Positions 15,134-22,804 of a DNA stretch of 24,677 nucleotides are shown here, piece after piece. A program made the position numbers and the translations under genes. This stretch comes from Deferribacteres bacterium. Lineage in GTDB: Bacteria; Thermosulfidibacterota; Thermosulfidibacteria; Thermosulfidibacterales; Thermosulfidibacteraceae. Each line of letters begins with the position of its first letter. Positions within the stretch are counted from its first letter, which is position 1. The notes below the pieces were generated by a model, which saw nothing but the letters and a program-made list of their open reading frames with translations, did no database searches and had not been told where the DNA came from. Location: assembly GCA_013153205.1 (NCBI GenBank), contig JAADEW010000066.1, positions 1 to 24,677 on the forward strand, read 5' to 3'.

Positions 15134-15728
15134 CGACGAAAGGCTTGTGGACAGAGTGGTTTCAGTTCTTGAAAGGGGAGGTGTGGTCGTTTTTCCTACG
15201 GAGACGGTTTACGGCCTTATAGCGGATGCTGAAAACTTTTTTGCTGTTGAGAGGGTTGCGGAAATAAAAGGAAGGGGCAATAAACCCATCTCAGTCCTTG
15301 TTTCCTCTTTTGACATGGCTTTGAGGTATGTAGCATCTGACGAGCGTCTGAAAAGGCTTTGGGAGAGATTTGCTCCGGGACCGATAACTTTTGTGGTAAG
15401 GGCCTCTTCCAATTACCGCATGCCTTATGTGGTTTCGGCTCAGGGCAGGGTGGGGGTGAGGGCACCTGCCTTTGACAGACTGCTTGAGGTTATATCTGCT
15501 TTCGGCAGGGGAGTTACGGGAACGAGCGCCAATTTCTCCGGGATGCCTGCTCCTTCTTGCAGAGACGAAATAGACCCGGCTCTTGTGAAAGAGGTTGACC
15601 TTTTGGTTGTTTCTAACGAGCCTTTGATGGGGAAGCCATCAACGGTTGTTGAGCTGAATGACGGCATAAAGGTTTTGAGGGAAGGTCCCATCACTTTGGA
15701 GGAGATGGAGAGTGTCTTACGAGGATAA
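15114..15728 (+). CDS. tsaC: L-threonylcarbamoyladenylate synthase
   Basis: This Sua5/YrdC-family protein uses threonine, bicarbonate and ATP to make the donor for the t6A37 modification of ANN-decoding tRNAs. The substrate pocket motif PTETVYGL (28-35), the basic KGRGNKP segment (52-58) and TGTSANFSG are all visible. At 204 residues it is the TsaC/short form without the Sua5 C-terminal domain. There is no ATG nearby. TTG at 15114 follows GAGGAGG by only three bases and overlaps purE, so translation is probably coupled. Confidence 0.93.
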   Translation: MKVITLDDERLVDRVVSVLERGGVVVFPTETVYGLIADAENFFAVERVAEIKGRGNKPISVLVSSFDMALRYVASDERLKRLWERFAPGPITFVVRASSNYRMPYVVSAQGRVGVRAPAFDRLLEVISAFGRGVTGTSANFSGMPAPSCRDEIDPALVKEVDLLVVSNEPLMGKPSTVVELNDGIKVLREGPITLEEMESVLRG

Positions 15729-17022
15729 AACCCGGGAATCTGCCAGGCTTTTTGAGAGGGCTTCTCAAGTAATTCCGGGCGGTATATGCCACAACTTGAG
15801 GTATTTTCCTCCTTATCCCTTTTACGTTGAGAGGGCTCAGGGTCCCTATGTATGGGATATAGACGGCAACAGATATGTGGACTTCTGGATGGGGCACTAT
15901 ACCCACATACTGGGGCACAACCATCCGCTGGTGAGAGAAGCGGTTGTCTCTTTTATAAAAGAGAAGGGCTTTCACTTTGGTCTTCCCAACAGAGAGGAGG
16001 TTGAGCTTGCCGAGCTTGTCACCGCTTTAGTTCCGTGCGCTGAGATGGTGAGATTCTGTTCGTCGGGAACGGAAGCCACCATGTATGCCGTGAGGCTTGC
16101 CAGGGCTTTTACCGGAAAGAAAGTAGTGGTTAAGGTGAAAGGAGGATGGCATGGGGCTTCAACGGACCTTTCTGTGGGTATTTCTCATCCATTTGATGTT
16201 CCTGAAAGCGAGGGGCTTCTCCCTCAGGTGCAGGAGTATGTCCGGACCATAAGCTTCAACCACTGGGAAGAGACGGAGAGGGTCCTTGACGAGGTGGCTG
16301 AGGACCTCGCATGCGTTATAATAGAGCCGGTCCTGGGAGTGGGTGGATTTATACCCGCTGACCCTGACTATCTGGTCAGGTTGAAGGAAAAGCTTGAGTC
16401 TCTTGGTGCTCTTTTGATATTTGACGAGATTATCACGGGCTTCAGGGTCTCTACCGGTGGTTATCAAAAGATATGCGGCGTAACCCCACATCTTGCTACA
16501 CTGGGGAAGGTTCTCGGTGGAGGATTTCCCATAGGAGCGGTAGCCGGTCTGAGAGATATACTGGAACTCGGAAGCTGGAGAAAAGCCAAACCTTCCCGGG
16601 TCCTCATGGGAGGCGGCACCTTTTCGTGCAATCCTGTGAGTATGGTGGCTGGAGCCGTTGTTATTAAGTATCTTGTTGAAAATGAAGACCGGGTTTACGG
16701 CTACTTCAACGACTTAAGCCTCTATCTGCGGAAAAAGATTGAGTCTGAAGATTTCGGTGTTGCTGTAAGAGTAACCGGTATAGGCTCTCTGTTTATGATT
16801 CACTTCTTGAAAGACGGTGCCTCCAGAGAGATTAGATGTGCTGAGGATGTTATTGAAAAGACCTATTGGGATATAAGGGATACCACTTTCAGGAGATTCA
16901 TGGCTTCCTGCGGAGCGTATCTCGTTCATGCGGGGGGAGCCTTTAGCCTTTCTCACGGCGAGGAACATATAAATTTTCTCGTGGAGGGGATAAAGCGTTT
17001 CTGTGAGGAGCACTTTGAATGA
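15712..17022 (+). CDS. class III aminotransferase, glutamate-1-semialdehyde aminomutase-like
   Basis: The 436-residue protein is a PLP enzyme with the glutamate-1-semialdehyde 2,1-aminomutase layout. SSGTEATMYAVRLAR (117-131) binds the cofactor phosphate, D238 in IFDEIITGFR contacts the pyridine nitrogen, and K266 in LATLGKVLGGGFPIGA forms the Schiff base. True HemL makes 5-aminolevulinate for heme, but no other tetrapyrrole gene is nearby and several HemL-typical segments differ (for example RVSTGGYQKICGVTP). A paralogous aminotransferase acting in another pathway with the adjacent SDR is quite possible. GTG at 15712 follows GGAGGAG by seven bases and overlaps tsaC by 17. Its stop overlaps the SDR start as ATGA. 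Confidence 0.85.
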   Translation: MSYEDKTRESARLFERASQVIPGGICHNLRYFPPYPFYVERAQGPYVWDIDGNRYVDFWMGHYTHILGHNHPLVREAVVSFIKEKGFHFGLPNREEVELAELVTALVPCAEMVRFCSSGTEATMYAVRLARAFTGKKVVVKVKGGWHGASTDLSVGISHPFDVPESEGLLPQVQEYVRTISFNHWEETERVLDEVAEDLACVIIEPVLGVGGFIPADPDYLVRLKEKLESLGALLIFDEIITGFRVSTGGYQKICGVTPHLATLGKVLGGGFPIGAVAGLRDILELGSWRKAKPSRVLMGGGTFSCNPVSMVAGAVVIKYLVENEDRVYGYFNDLSLYLRKKIESEDFGVAVRVTGIGSLFMIHFLKDGASREIRCAEDVIEKTYWDIRDTTFRRFMASCGAYLVHAGGAFSLSHGEEHINFLVEGIKRFCEEHFE

Positions 17023-17966
17023 AGGTACTGGTTACCGGGGCATCCGGTTTTCTGGGTTCTCACCTGTGCGAGTATTTTCAGAATTGCGGTTTTGATGTTG
17101 TAGGAGTATCCAGAAAGAGGGGATTTCTGAAGGACATTTCCGGGGTTAAGTGGCTGAAGTGCGACCTGCTTGAGCCGGAAAGCTTAAAATCTCTTTCTCT
17201 TTTTGATTTTGATGTGGTTGTTCACAATGCGGGTTTGGTCTCCGCCGCTCATCCGGATTATTTCTGGGAGGTGAACGTCAGAGTCACACTTAACCTTGTC
17301 CATATGCTGGAATCTTCTGACTTTAAGGGCAGGCTCTTTCACATAAGCTCTCTTGCCGCATCAGGTCCCGGAGTTAAGAGGGAAGAAGACGAATGCCGTC
17401 CCATAACCAGCTATGGAAAGAGCAAGCTCGTGGGAGAAGAGGTGGTGAAAAGCTCTTCTCTTGACTGGGTTGTCGTCCGTCCTCCCGTGATTTTTGGAGA
17501 AAGAGACCGGGGGCTTTATGTTCTCTATTCCCTGTTCAAAAAAGGAATATATCCCAGATGGTCTGTTGAAAGGTGTGTTAGCGTCGTCTATGCCAGAAAT
17601 GTTGCCGCTTTTATAAGGTTTCTTCTGGACGAAGATTTATCCCGGGAGGTCTTTTTTCTCAAGGACAAAGACCTCACATGGAGCGAAATGGCGCATCTTT
17701 TTAAGAAGGTGTATGGCAAAAGGGTTATGGTGCCGGTTTTTGTCCCTGAATTTGTTCTTGCTCTTTTTCAGAGGGGTTTTGACTTTGCGGGATGTGTGGC
17801 GAAAAAAGGGGGCATCCTTTCAGGAGATAAAATACTGGAGCTGAGGCAGAAGCAGTGGATTGCCGTTGATGACAAGGCTAAAAGCAGGGGATTCCGCCCA
17901 CCTTTTGAGTTTGAAACAGCCTTTGAGAGGACCATAAACTGGTATAGGCTTTCGGGCTGGCTATAG
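17019..17966 (+). CDS. NAD(P)-dependent extended SDR (epimerase/dehydratase family)
   Basis: The protein has an extended SDR fold: Rossmann motif TGASGFLG (6-13), serine in HISSLAASG (108-116), and active-site Y132-x3-K136 in SYGKSKLVGEE. VVRPPVIFGERD is a common extended-SDR block. The exact substrate cannot be read from the sequence; nucleotide sugars, sterol-like or small aldehyde/ketone substrates are all known in the superfamily. It shares an ATGA junction with the aminotransferase-like gene, suggesting joint function. It ends two bases from the convergent purF stop with no terminator between. At 315 residues the length is ordinary. Confidence 0.85.
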   Translation: MKVLVTGASGFLGSHLCEYFQNCGFDVVGVSRKRGFLKDISGVKWLKCDLLEPESLKSLSLFDFDVVVHNAGLVSAAHPDYFWEVNVRVTLNLVHMLESSDFKGRLFHISSLAASGPGVKREEDECRPITSYGKSKLVGEEVVKSSSLDWVVVRPPVIFGERDRGLYVLYSLFKKGIYPRWSVERCVSVVYARNVAAFIRFLLDEDLSREVFFLKDKDLTWSEMAHLFKKVYGKRVMVPVFVPEFVLALFQRGFDFAGCVAKKGGILSGDKILELRQKQWIAVDDKAKSRGFRPPFEFETAFERTINWYRLSGWL

Positions 17967-17968
17967 CT

Positions 17969-19339
17969 TTACTGAAACTTGAGGGGATACTTTCCGGTGA
18001 AGCAGGCAAGGCAGAAAGGGTGCTCTTTTTCCGTGTATCCTGTGGCTTTTATCATTCCCTCAAGGGATAGATACTGAACCGAATCAGCCGTGGTGTATTT
18101 TCTTATCTCCTCCACGGTGTGGGATGAGGCTATAAGCTCTCTTCTCGTTGGGGTGTCAATTCCGTAAAAGCAGGGATGGGTTATGGGAGGTGAGCTTATC
18201 TTCATGTGGACCTCTTTGGCGCCAGCGGCTCTTATCATTTTGATTATCTTTCTTGATGTTGTGCCCCTCACTATAGAGTCGTCTATGACTATTACCCTTT
18301 TGCCTTTGATAAGCTCTCTTACCGGATTCAGCTTTATCTTCACGCCGAAGTGCCTTATGGATTCCGATGGTTCAATGAAGGTCCTTCCTATGTAATGGTT
18401 CCTTATCAGTCCAAGCTCAAAAGGTATTCCGGATTCGCGCGAAAAGCCTAAAGCCGCCACTATGCCTGAGTCGGGAACGGGTATGACCATGTCTGCTTCC
18501 GTATCGCTTTCCCTTGCCAGCTGTCTTCCAAAGTTGAATCTAATTTCGTAAACCTCTTTCCCGAAGACGATGGAGTCGGGTCTTGAAAAGTAGATGTATT
18601 CAAATATGCAGTGCTTCAGCTCCTGCTCTTCAAAGGGAAACCATGATTCAACGCCCTTTTCGTTTATGCTTATCACCTCTCCCGGTTTTATATCCCTCAC
18701 ATATTCGGCTCCTATGAGGTCAAAGGCACAGGTTTCCGAAGCTATCACATAGGCGTTTTTGAGCCGTCCAAGGGCAAGAGGCCTTATTCCCCACGGGTCT
18801 CTTATACCGATTAGCTCGTTCTCCTTCAGCATCACTATGGAGAAGGCGCCTTTGATTTTTGTCAGGGCGTCGTTCAGGCTGTCCCTGAAGTTGGAATACT
18901 TTGAGCGGGCAATCAGGTGAACGATTACCTCTGTATCCATGGTGGACTGGAATATGGAGCCTGTCTCTTCAAGCTCTTTTCTTATGGTGTGTGCATTTAC
19001 CAGATTGCCGTTGTGGGCTATGGCAAGGCTTCCGTATTTGAAGTTTACCACGAGAGGCTGAGCGTTTTTCAGGGTGCTCTCTCCGGTAGTTGAGTATCTG
19101 TTGTGTCCTATGGCGGCAAATCCCTTTAATCTTGAGAGCTTCTCTTCATTGAAGATTTCGGCTACCAGCCCCATCTCCTTTTTGATGTAGATATCTCTTC
19201 CGTCTGTGGAGGCTATCCCGGCACTCTCCTGTCCCCTGTGCTGAAGGGCGTAGAGGCATAGATATACCAAATTTGCGGCTTCAGGATAGCCGAAAACTCC
19301 TGCTATTCCGCATTTCTCTCTTAACCCGAACATGGTCAA
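17969..19339 (-). CDS. purF: amidophosphoribosyltransferase, [4Fe-4S] B. subtilis type
   Basis: PurF makes phosphoribosylamine from PRPP and glutamine, the first step of purine synthesis. The glutaminase nucleophile is C10 after a nine-residue leader (MTMFGLREK) that is presumably removed autocatalytically. The PRPP loop is VIVIDDSIVRGTTS (349-362). Four cysteines, C244, C390, C443 and C446, fall where the B. subtilis enzyme binds its [4Fe-4S] cluster, which is needed for maturation and makes it oxygen-sensitive. TTG at 19339 is preferred: GAGGG lies six bases upstream and the TTGA junction overlaps the Nudix stop. The in-frame ATG at 19333 would shorten the leader to seven residues. Confidence 0.96.
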   Translation of the reverse strand: MTMFGLREKCGIAGVFGYPEAANLVYLCLYALQHRGQESAGIASTDGRDIYIKKEMGLVAEIFNEEKLSRLKGFAAIGHNRYSTTGESTLKNAQPLVVNFKYGSLAIAHNGNLVNAHTIRKELEETGSIFQSTMDTEVIVHLIARSKYSNFRDSLNDALTKIKGAFSIVMLKENELIGIRDPWGIRPLALGRLKNAYVIASETCAFDLIGAEYVRDIKPGEVISINEKGVESWFPFEEQELKHCIFEYIYFSRPDSIVFGKEVYEIRFNFGRQLARESDTEADMVIPVPDSGIVAALGFSRESGIPFELGLIRNHYIGRTFIEPSESIRHFGVKIKLNPVRELIKGKRVIVIDDSIVRGTTSRKIIKMIRAAGAKEVHMKISSPPITHPCFYGIDTPTRRELIASSHTVEEIRKYTTADSVQYLSLEGMIKATGYTEKEHPFCLACFTGKYPLKFQ

Positions 19340-19779
19340 TATCTGCCCTCAAAGTAGTCTTCTAATATCTTGCCGTGGTCAAAAGCCAGCGGCCTGGGAA
19401 GGTTTTCTCTGGTAAATACACCCACCTCTTTTGCGTCGTCACCGGCAACCGGCGTTCCTTCCGCCTTTGCTATAAAGACCACTGTTATCGTATGCTGTCT
19501 TGGGTCCCGGTTTGGGTCCGAGTAGGCGTGAAACTGCCTTATAAGCTCAACATCAAGGCCGGTTTCCTCTTTTGCTTCTCTCACCGCCGCTTCTTCTAAG
19601 GTTTCTCCGTAGTCAACGAATCCTCCCGGAAGAGCCCAGCCGTATGGAGGGTTTTTCCTTTTTATGAGCACTATCCCCTTGGGGGTCTCTATGATTACAT
19701 CAACGGTGGGTATGGGGTTTTTATACACCTCAATCTCGTATCCACATTCGGGGCATCTTATGATTTTTTTAGCCGCCAT
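19336..19779 (-). CDS. Nudix hydrolase (ADP-ribose pyrophosphatase-like) with N-terminal zinc-ribbon half
   Basis: The Nudix box is perfect at 53-75 (G-x5-E-x7-R-E-A-K-E-E-T-G-L). This fold hydrolyses nucleoside diphosphates linked to another group; the 147-residue size and the motif surroundings suggest ADP-ribose or a related nucleotide. The N-terminus has a CPECG knuckle (C9, C12), half of a zinc ribbon that could be completed by dimerisation. ATG at 19779 has GGAGC upstream. The gene overlaps the ketosynthase-like gene by 11 bases and runs into purF with a TTGA junction. A nucleotide-sanitising role beside purF is plausible but inferred. Confidence 0.88.
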   Translation of the reverse strand: MAAKKIIRCPECGYEIEVYKNPIPTVDVIIETPKGIVLIKRKNPPYGWALPGGFVDYGETLEEAAVREAKEETGLDVELIRQFHAYSDPNRDPRQHTITVVFIAKAEGTPVAGDDAKEVGVFTRENLPRPLAFDHGKILEDYFEGRY

Positions 19780-20917
19780 TTTCTGCTCCTTTTAAAAGAA
19801 TTGCACTGAAAAATCCACCGAATCCAGCAGAAACAGAAAGGATAAGCCCACCTCTATACGGGACCTCGGTGGTCAGCACCTTTATCTTTGCACAGTCGCT
19901 TCCCAGCTTTTCGTGATTGGCGGTTTGGGGCAGTATTCCTTCTTTCAGGCTTTCCATGAGTATAATGGATTCAATCAAGCCGCTTGCCGTAACCGTGTGG
20001 CCAATGACAGGTTTTAAAGCCGTCACCTGAATGTTGTCGCCGAAAATTTTGTTGTAAGCCCTGCTTTCTGCCGCATCGTTAAGTTTTGTTCCCGTTGCGT
20101 GTGCTTTTACCAGCTCAACGCTCTCTTTTGGTGCGCCGGTTTTGTTGAGCAGAGCTTCCGTGAGGGTAAAAAAGCTCGTTCCTTTTTCGTCTAACGAAAA
20201 CATGTGGTAAGAATCGCAAATCACTTCGTATCCTTCTATAGAGAGGCAGAACCGGGTGTCAAGCTTTTCTAAAATCTTTTCTCCTGTAATGACGGCTACC
20301 GCGAGGGCATCGGCGAATACGGTTCCGTCTCTTTTTTCGTCAAAAGGCATTATTTTTCCGGATTTTGAGACTACACCTAAGGTTTTGTGGTAACCTGTTC
20401 TGGAGGGACAGGCCATGCTGTTTATGGCTATCAGCAGGGCAGTGTCAATAATACCGTCTTTTATGAGTTTGTCTGCAATGCCCATAATGTCGTTCCCGGA
20501 GGAGCAGACGTGGTCTATTCCCAGTCCTTTGTAAAACCTTATCCCCAGATAGTTAGCCACCAGAAAGTTTATCCCGTTGTGGGTGAATATGAATCCGTCG
20601 GACGGAGTAATTTGACGCGGGTTTTCGTGGGCTTTTAAGGCTATTTCATCCCTTTCCATCTCCAGCTTTCCAGCCGCTATGATGCCTATGTTCTGGGAGA
20701 GGGAGAGTATCTTATCCAGGTGGGTGAAGCTGTCCAGTAGCTTTATGAGATTTTTCAGGGAGTCGGGTATTCTCCTGAAAAGTTTGAATTCCTTTCTGGG
20801 AGTGTAATTTTTTACTTTTTGTTTCCAGTCAATCTTTCCATAGTATTTAACGGGAAGGTGTGAAGGGGTGAAATTTTCGGCAGATATATACCTTCCTTCC
20901 ACGAGATAGCTTTTCAT
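19769..20917 (-). CDS. divergent beta-ketoacyl synthase (FabF-like)
   Basis: The fold is that of condensing enzymes. The catalytic triad is retained: C138 in GIDHVCSSGND, H273 in KAHATGTKLNDAAE and H307 in KPVIGHTVTASG, with K302. The glycine-rich end SVSAGFGGFFSAILL also matches KAS II. It is diverged: the usual ACSS is VCSS, HGTGT is HATGT, the first 70 residues have no recognisable KAS start, and the total is 382 residues against about 410 for FabF. No acyl carrier protein, reductase or malonyltransferase is adjacent, so it is unlikely to be the main fatty-acid enzyme. It heads a unit with a Nudix gene and purF. There is no ribosome-binding site before the ATG at 20917. Confidence 0.8.
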   Translation of the reverse strand: MKSYLVEGRYISAENFTPSHLPVKYYGKIDWKQKVKNYTPRKEFKLFRRIPDSLKNLIKLLDSFTHLDKILSLSQNIGIIAAGKLEMERDEIALKAHENPRQITPSDGFIFTHNGINFLVANYLGIRFYKGLGIDHVCSSGNDIMGIADKLIKDGIIDTALLIAINSMACPSRTGYHKTLGVVSKSGKIMPFDEKRDGTVFADALAVAVITGEKILEKLDTRFCLSIEGYEVICDSYHMFSLDEKGTSFFTLTEALLNKTGAPKESVELVKAHATGTKLNDAAESRAYNKIFGDNIQVTALKPVIGHTVTASGLIESIILMESLKEGILPQTANHEKLGSDCAKIKVLTTEVPYRGGLILSVSAGFGGFFSAILLKGAENGG

Positions 20918-20925
20918 GGTGTTGG

Positions 20926-20986
20926 TTTTTACTTGTAACTTTAGTGAGGGTCAAGGATTGACATGAGGGCTTTTTATCAGTTATTT
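20926..20986. promoter_or_regulatory. divergent promoters between the ketosynthase-like and coiled-coil genes
   Basis: On the minus strand TTGACC (complement of 20949-20954) and TAAAAA (complement of 20926-20931) are 17 bases apart; initiation would fall at or next to the ketosynthase ATG at 20917. On the plus strand a perfect TTGACA at 20958-20963 has only a weak -10, TTATTT at 20981-20986, 17 bases downstream. The two -35 boxes lie back to back, three bases apart. This 100-base gap holds nothing else recognisable. Confidence 0.5.
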
Positions 20987-21016
20987 CTAATCAAGCATTT
21001 TTAAGGAGGAGTGAAG

Positions 21017-21859
21017 ATGGAGGAGATGGAGAGGAAGGAAGAGATTAGGCAGGAAGAAGTTTCCAACAACGCTTCCGAGGAGGTAAAAGTGGAGGAAAAG
21101 AAGAAAGGCAATGGCAAGGTGGTGGCTTATGTTGCGGTGGTTATTGCCATAATCGCTCTTGTTTTGAGCCTTGCTAATATGGGTGTGAGAAACACCGTTA
21201 AAGAGGTAAAGAGCAGTGTTAATGCATTAAAGCAGGAGACGGCTTCTCTTGCTCAGAAAGAGAACATCCTTGAAGTGAAGAACATGCAGATTAACCTCCT
21301 TACCGAGCTTGACAGAATTTATGCACTTACCTTGGTTGAGCGCAATTACGAGGCTGCTGCCAAAGAGCTTGCGAAGGTGGAATCTGCGTTTGAAAGGATA
21401 AAAGGGGCCTTGACCAAACAGCAGGAACAGAGGATATCCGGACTTCTTGCTTCTTTGAAAGCGGAGATAGAAAAAGGTCCTTCTCCCATTCCCAAGCTGA
21501 TATCTGAAATAAGAACCTGTGTCTCTTCTATATCCATTGGTTCAAAGACTGCGGCAAAAGCCGAAAAGTCTGCTGAAAAGCCTGCCAAGGCTTTTAAGGC
21601 TCAAAAATCTGCCACTTCTGAAAAGGTTTCGGCAGAAAAAGGTGCAGAAAAGAAGTCCGTAACAGAGAGCCGCAAGGAAGCCAAGAAACTTTATATAGTT
21701 AAGCCTGGCAAGATAGAAGAGAAAGAGCTGAAAAAGGCTGAAGAGACCAAAGGGGAGATAAAGGAGCTGAAGAAGCCCGAGGCAAAGGAGAAAGAGACTT
21801 CTTTAAAGAAAGCTTATGAGTTCTGGAAGAACCTTGGACAGAAACTGGTTAAAAAGTAA
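21017..21859 (+). CDS. single-pass membrane protein with coiled coil and Lys/Glu/Ala-rich tail
   Basis: I do not recognise this 280-residue protein. A charged N-terminus (1-34) precedes one strongly hydrophobic helix at about 35-54 without a signal-peptidase site. A heptad-like coiled coil then runs from about 58 to 153, and a low-complexity region (176-265) repeats Ala-Glu-Lys words before a basic C-terminus. The N-terminal side is Glu-rich and the flank after the helix is mixed, so topology is uncertain. ATG at 21017 lies six bases after AAGGAGGA; GTG at 21011 is too close to that site. It is followed without a gap by an ABC ATPase gene. A scaffold or adaptor role is possible but nothing in the sequence proves it. 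Confidence 0.75.
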   Translation: MEEMERKEEIRQEEVSNNASEEVKVEEKKKGNGKVVAYVAVVIAIIALVLSLANMGVRNTVKEVKSSVNALKQETASLAQKENILEVKNMQINLLTELDRIYALTLVERNYEAAAKELAKVESAFERIKGALTKQQEQRISGLLASLKAEIEKGPSPIPKLISEIRTCVSSISIGSKTAAKAEKSAEKPAKAFKAQKSATSEKVSAEKGAEKKSVTESRKEAKKLYIVKPGKIEEKELKKAEETKGEIKELKKPEAKEKETSLKKAYEFWKNLGQKLVKK

Positions 21860-22804
21860 TTGCTGCTTGCGGTTGAAGATTTAAAGATATCCTTTAGATT
21901 ACCGGAGAAGAGGAGACTGGAGGCCCTGAAAGGGGTCTCCTTTTTTATTGATAAGGGCGAGATATACTGCATGCTGGGGGAGTCGGGGTCTGGAAAAAGC
22001 GTTACGGCTAAATCCATCATTCGGCTTCTTCCCCCGCAGGCTCATGTTGAGGGCAGGGTCTGTTTTAAGGGCAGTGACCTCTTATCCCTTCCCGAACGGG
22101 AGATGAGAGGTATAAGGGGGAAGGAGATAACCATAATCTTTCAGGAGCCTATGACTTCTCTCAATCCCACCATGAAGATAGGCGAGCAGGTTGCAGAGGT
22201 TTTGATGGTTCACGAAGGGCTCTCTAAAAGAGAGGCGCTGGAGCGGGTTGTTGCTCTTTTCCGAGAGCTGATGATACCCCAGCCGGAAGACAGAATCCAC
22301 GCCTATCCTCACATGTTAAGCGGTGGTATGAGGCAGAGGGTTATGATAGCCATGGCGCTGATAAGCAACCCCTCTCTGGTTTTGGCGGATGAGCCTACCA
22401 CAGCTTTAGATGTCACCGTGCAGGCTCAAATCTTGACCCTTATGAAGAGGCTTGTTAAGGGAAAGGGGACCTCTTTGTTTTTTGTTACTCACGATTTTGG
22501 AGTAGCGTCTGACATGGCGGACAGAATAGGGGTTCTGTATAAAGGAGTGCTGGTTGAAGAGGGGACCGTTGAGGAGATAATGAGTAAGCCTTCTCATCCT
22601 TATACCATTGACCTTATAAAGGCTATTCCAACCCCGAAGAAGGGGAAGTTTGACATTCCTCTGCTTTCAGACGAAGGAGAGACCGGAACCGGATGTCCCT
22701 ACTTTTCCAGATGCGTGAGAAGAGACGAGCTCTGCGCCGTGGAGATGCCCCAGTGGCTACATTTAACCCCCACCCACAGGGTTAAATGCTTTAATGTTGA
22801 CTAA
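21860..22804 (+). CDS. oligopeptide/dipeptide-type ABC transporter ATPase (OppD/DppD-like), orphan
   Basis: This 314-residue ATPase has Walker A GESGSGKS (40-47), Q-loop FQEPMTSLNPT, signature LSGGMRQR (153-160), Walker B LVLADEPT and switch H211. The C-terminal extension with C279, C285, C292 and C310 is the oligo_HPY type found in Opp/Dpp ATPases, where four cysteines can hold an Fe-S cluster. No permease, second ATPase or binding protein is adjacent, which is unusual because these genes normally sit in five-gene operons. The start is a TTG directly after the preceding TAA, with no ribosome-binding site, so it is probably translated by coupling. Its last codons overlap an inverted repeat and the -35 of the next unit. 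Confidence 0.9.
   Translation: MLLAVEDLKISFRLPEKRRLEALKGVSFFIDKGEIYCMLGESGSGKSVTAKSIIRLLPPQAHVEGRVCFKGSDLLSLPEREMRGIRGKEITIIFQEPMTSLNPTMKIGEQVAEVLMVHEGLSKREALERVVALFRELMIPQPEDRIHAYPHMLSGGMRQRVMIAMALISNPSLVLADEPTTALDVTVQAQILTLMKRLVKGKGTSLFFVTHDFGVASDMADRIGVLYKGVLVEEGTVEEIMSKPSHPYTIDLIKAIPTPKKGKFDIPLLSDEGETGTGCPYFSRCVRRDELCAVEMPQWLHLTPTHRVKCFNVD
22761..22787. repeat. perfect 9-base inverted repeat upstream of the SUF-like operon promoter
   Basis: ATTTAACCC (22761-22769) and GGGTTAAAT (22779-22787) are perfect complements separated by nine bases. The repeat ends nine bases before the -35 of the smsC promoter and lies within the last codons of the OppD-like gene. It is not followed by a T run, so an operator or activator site is more likely than a terminator. 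Coincidence or an mRNA 3'-end structure cannot be excluded. Confidence 0.5.
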
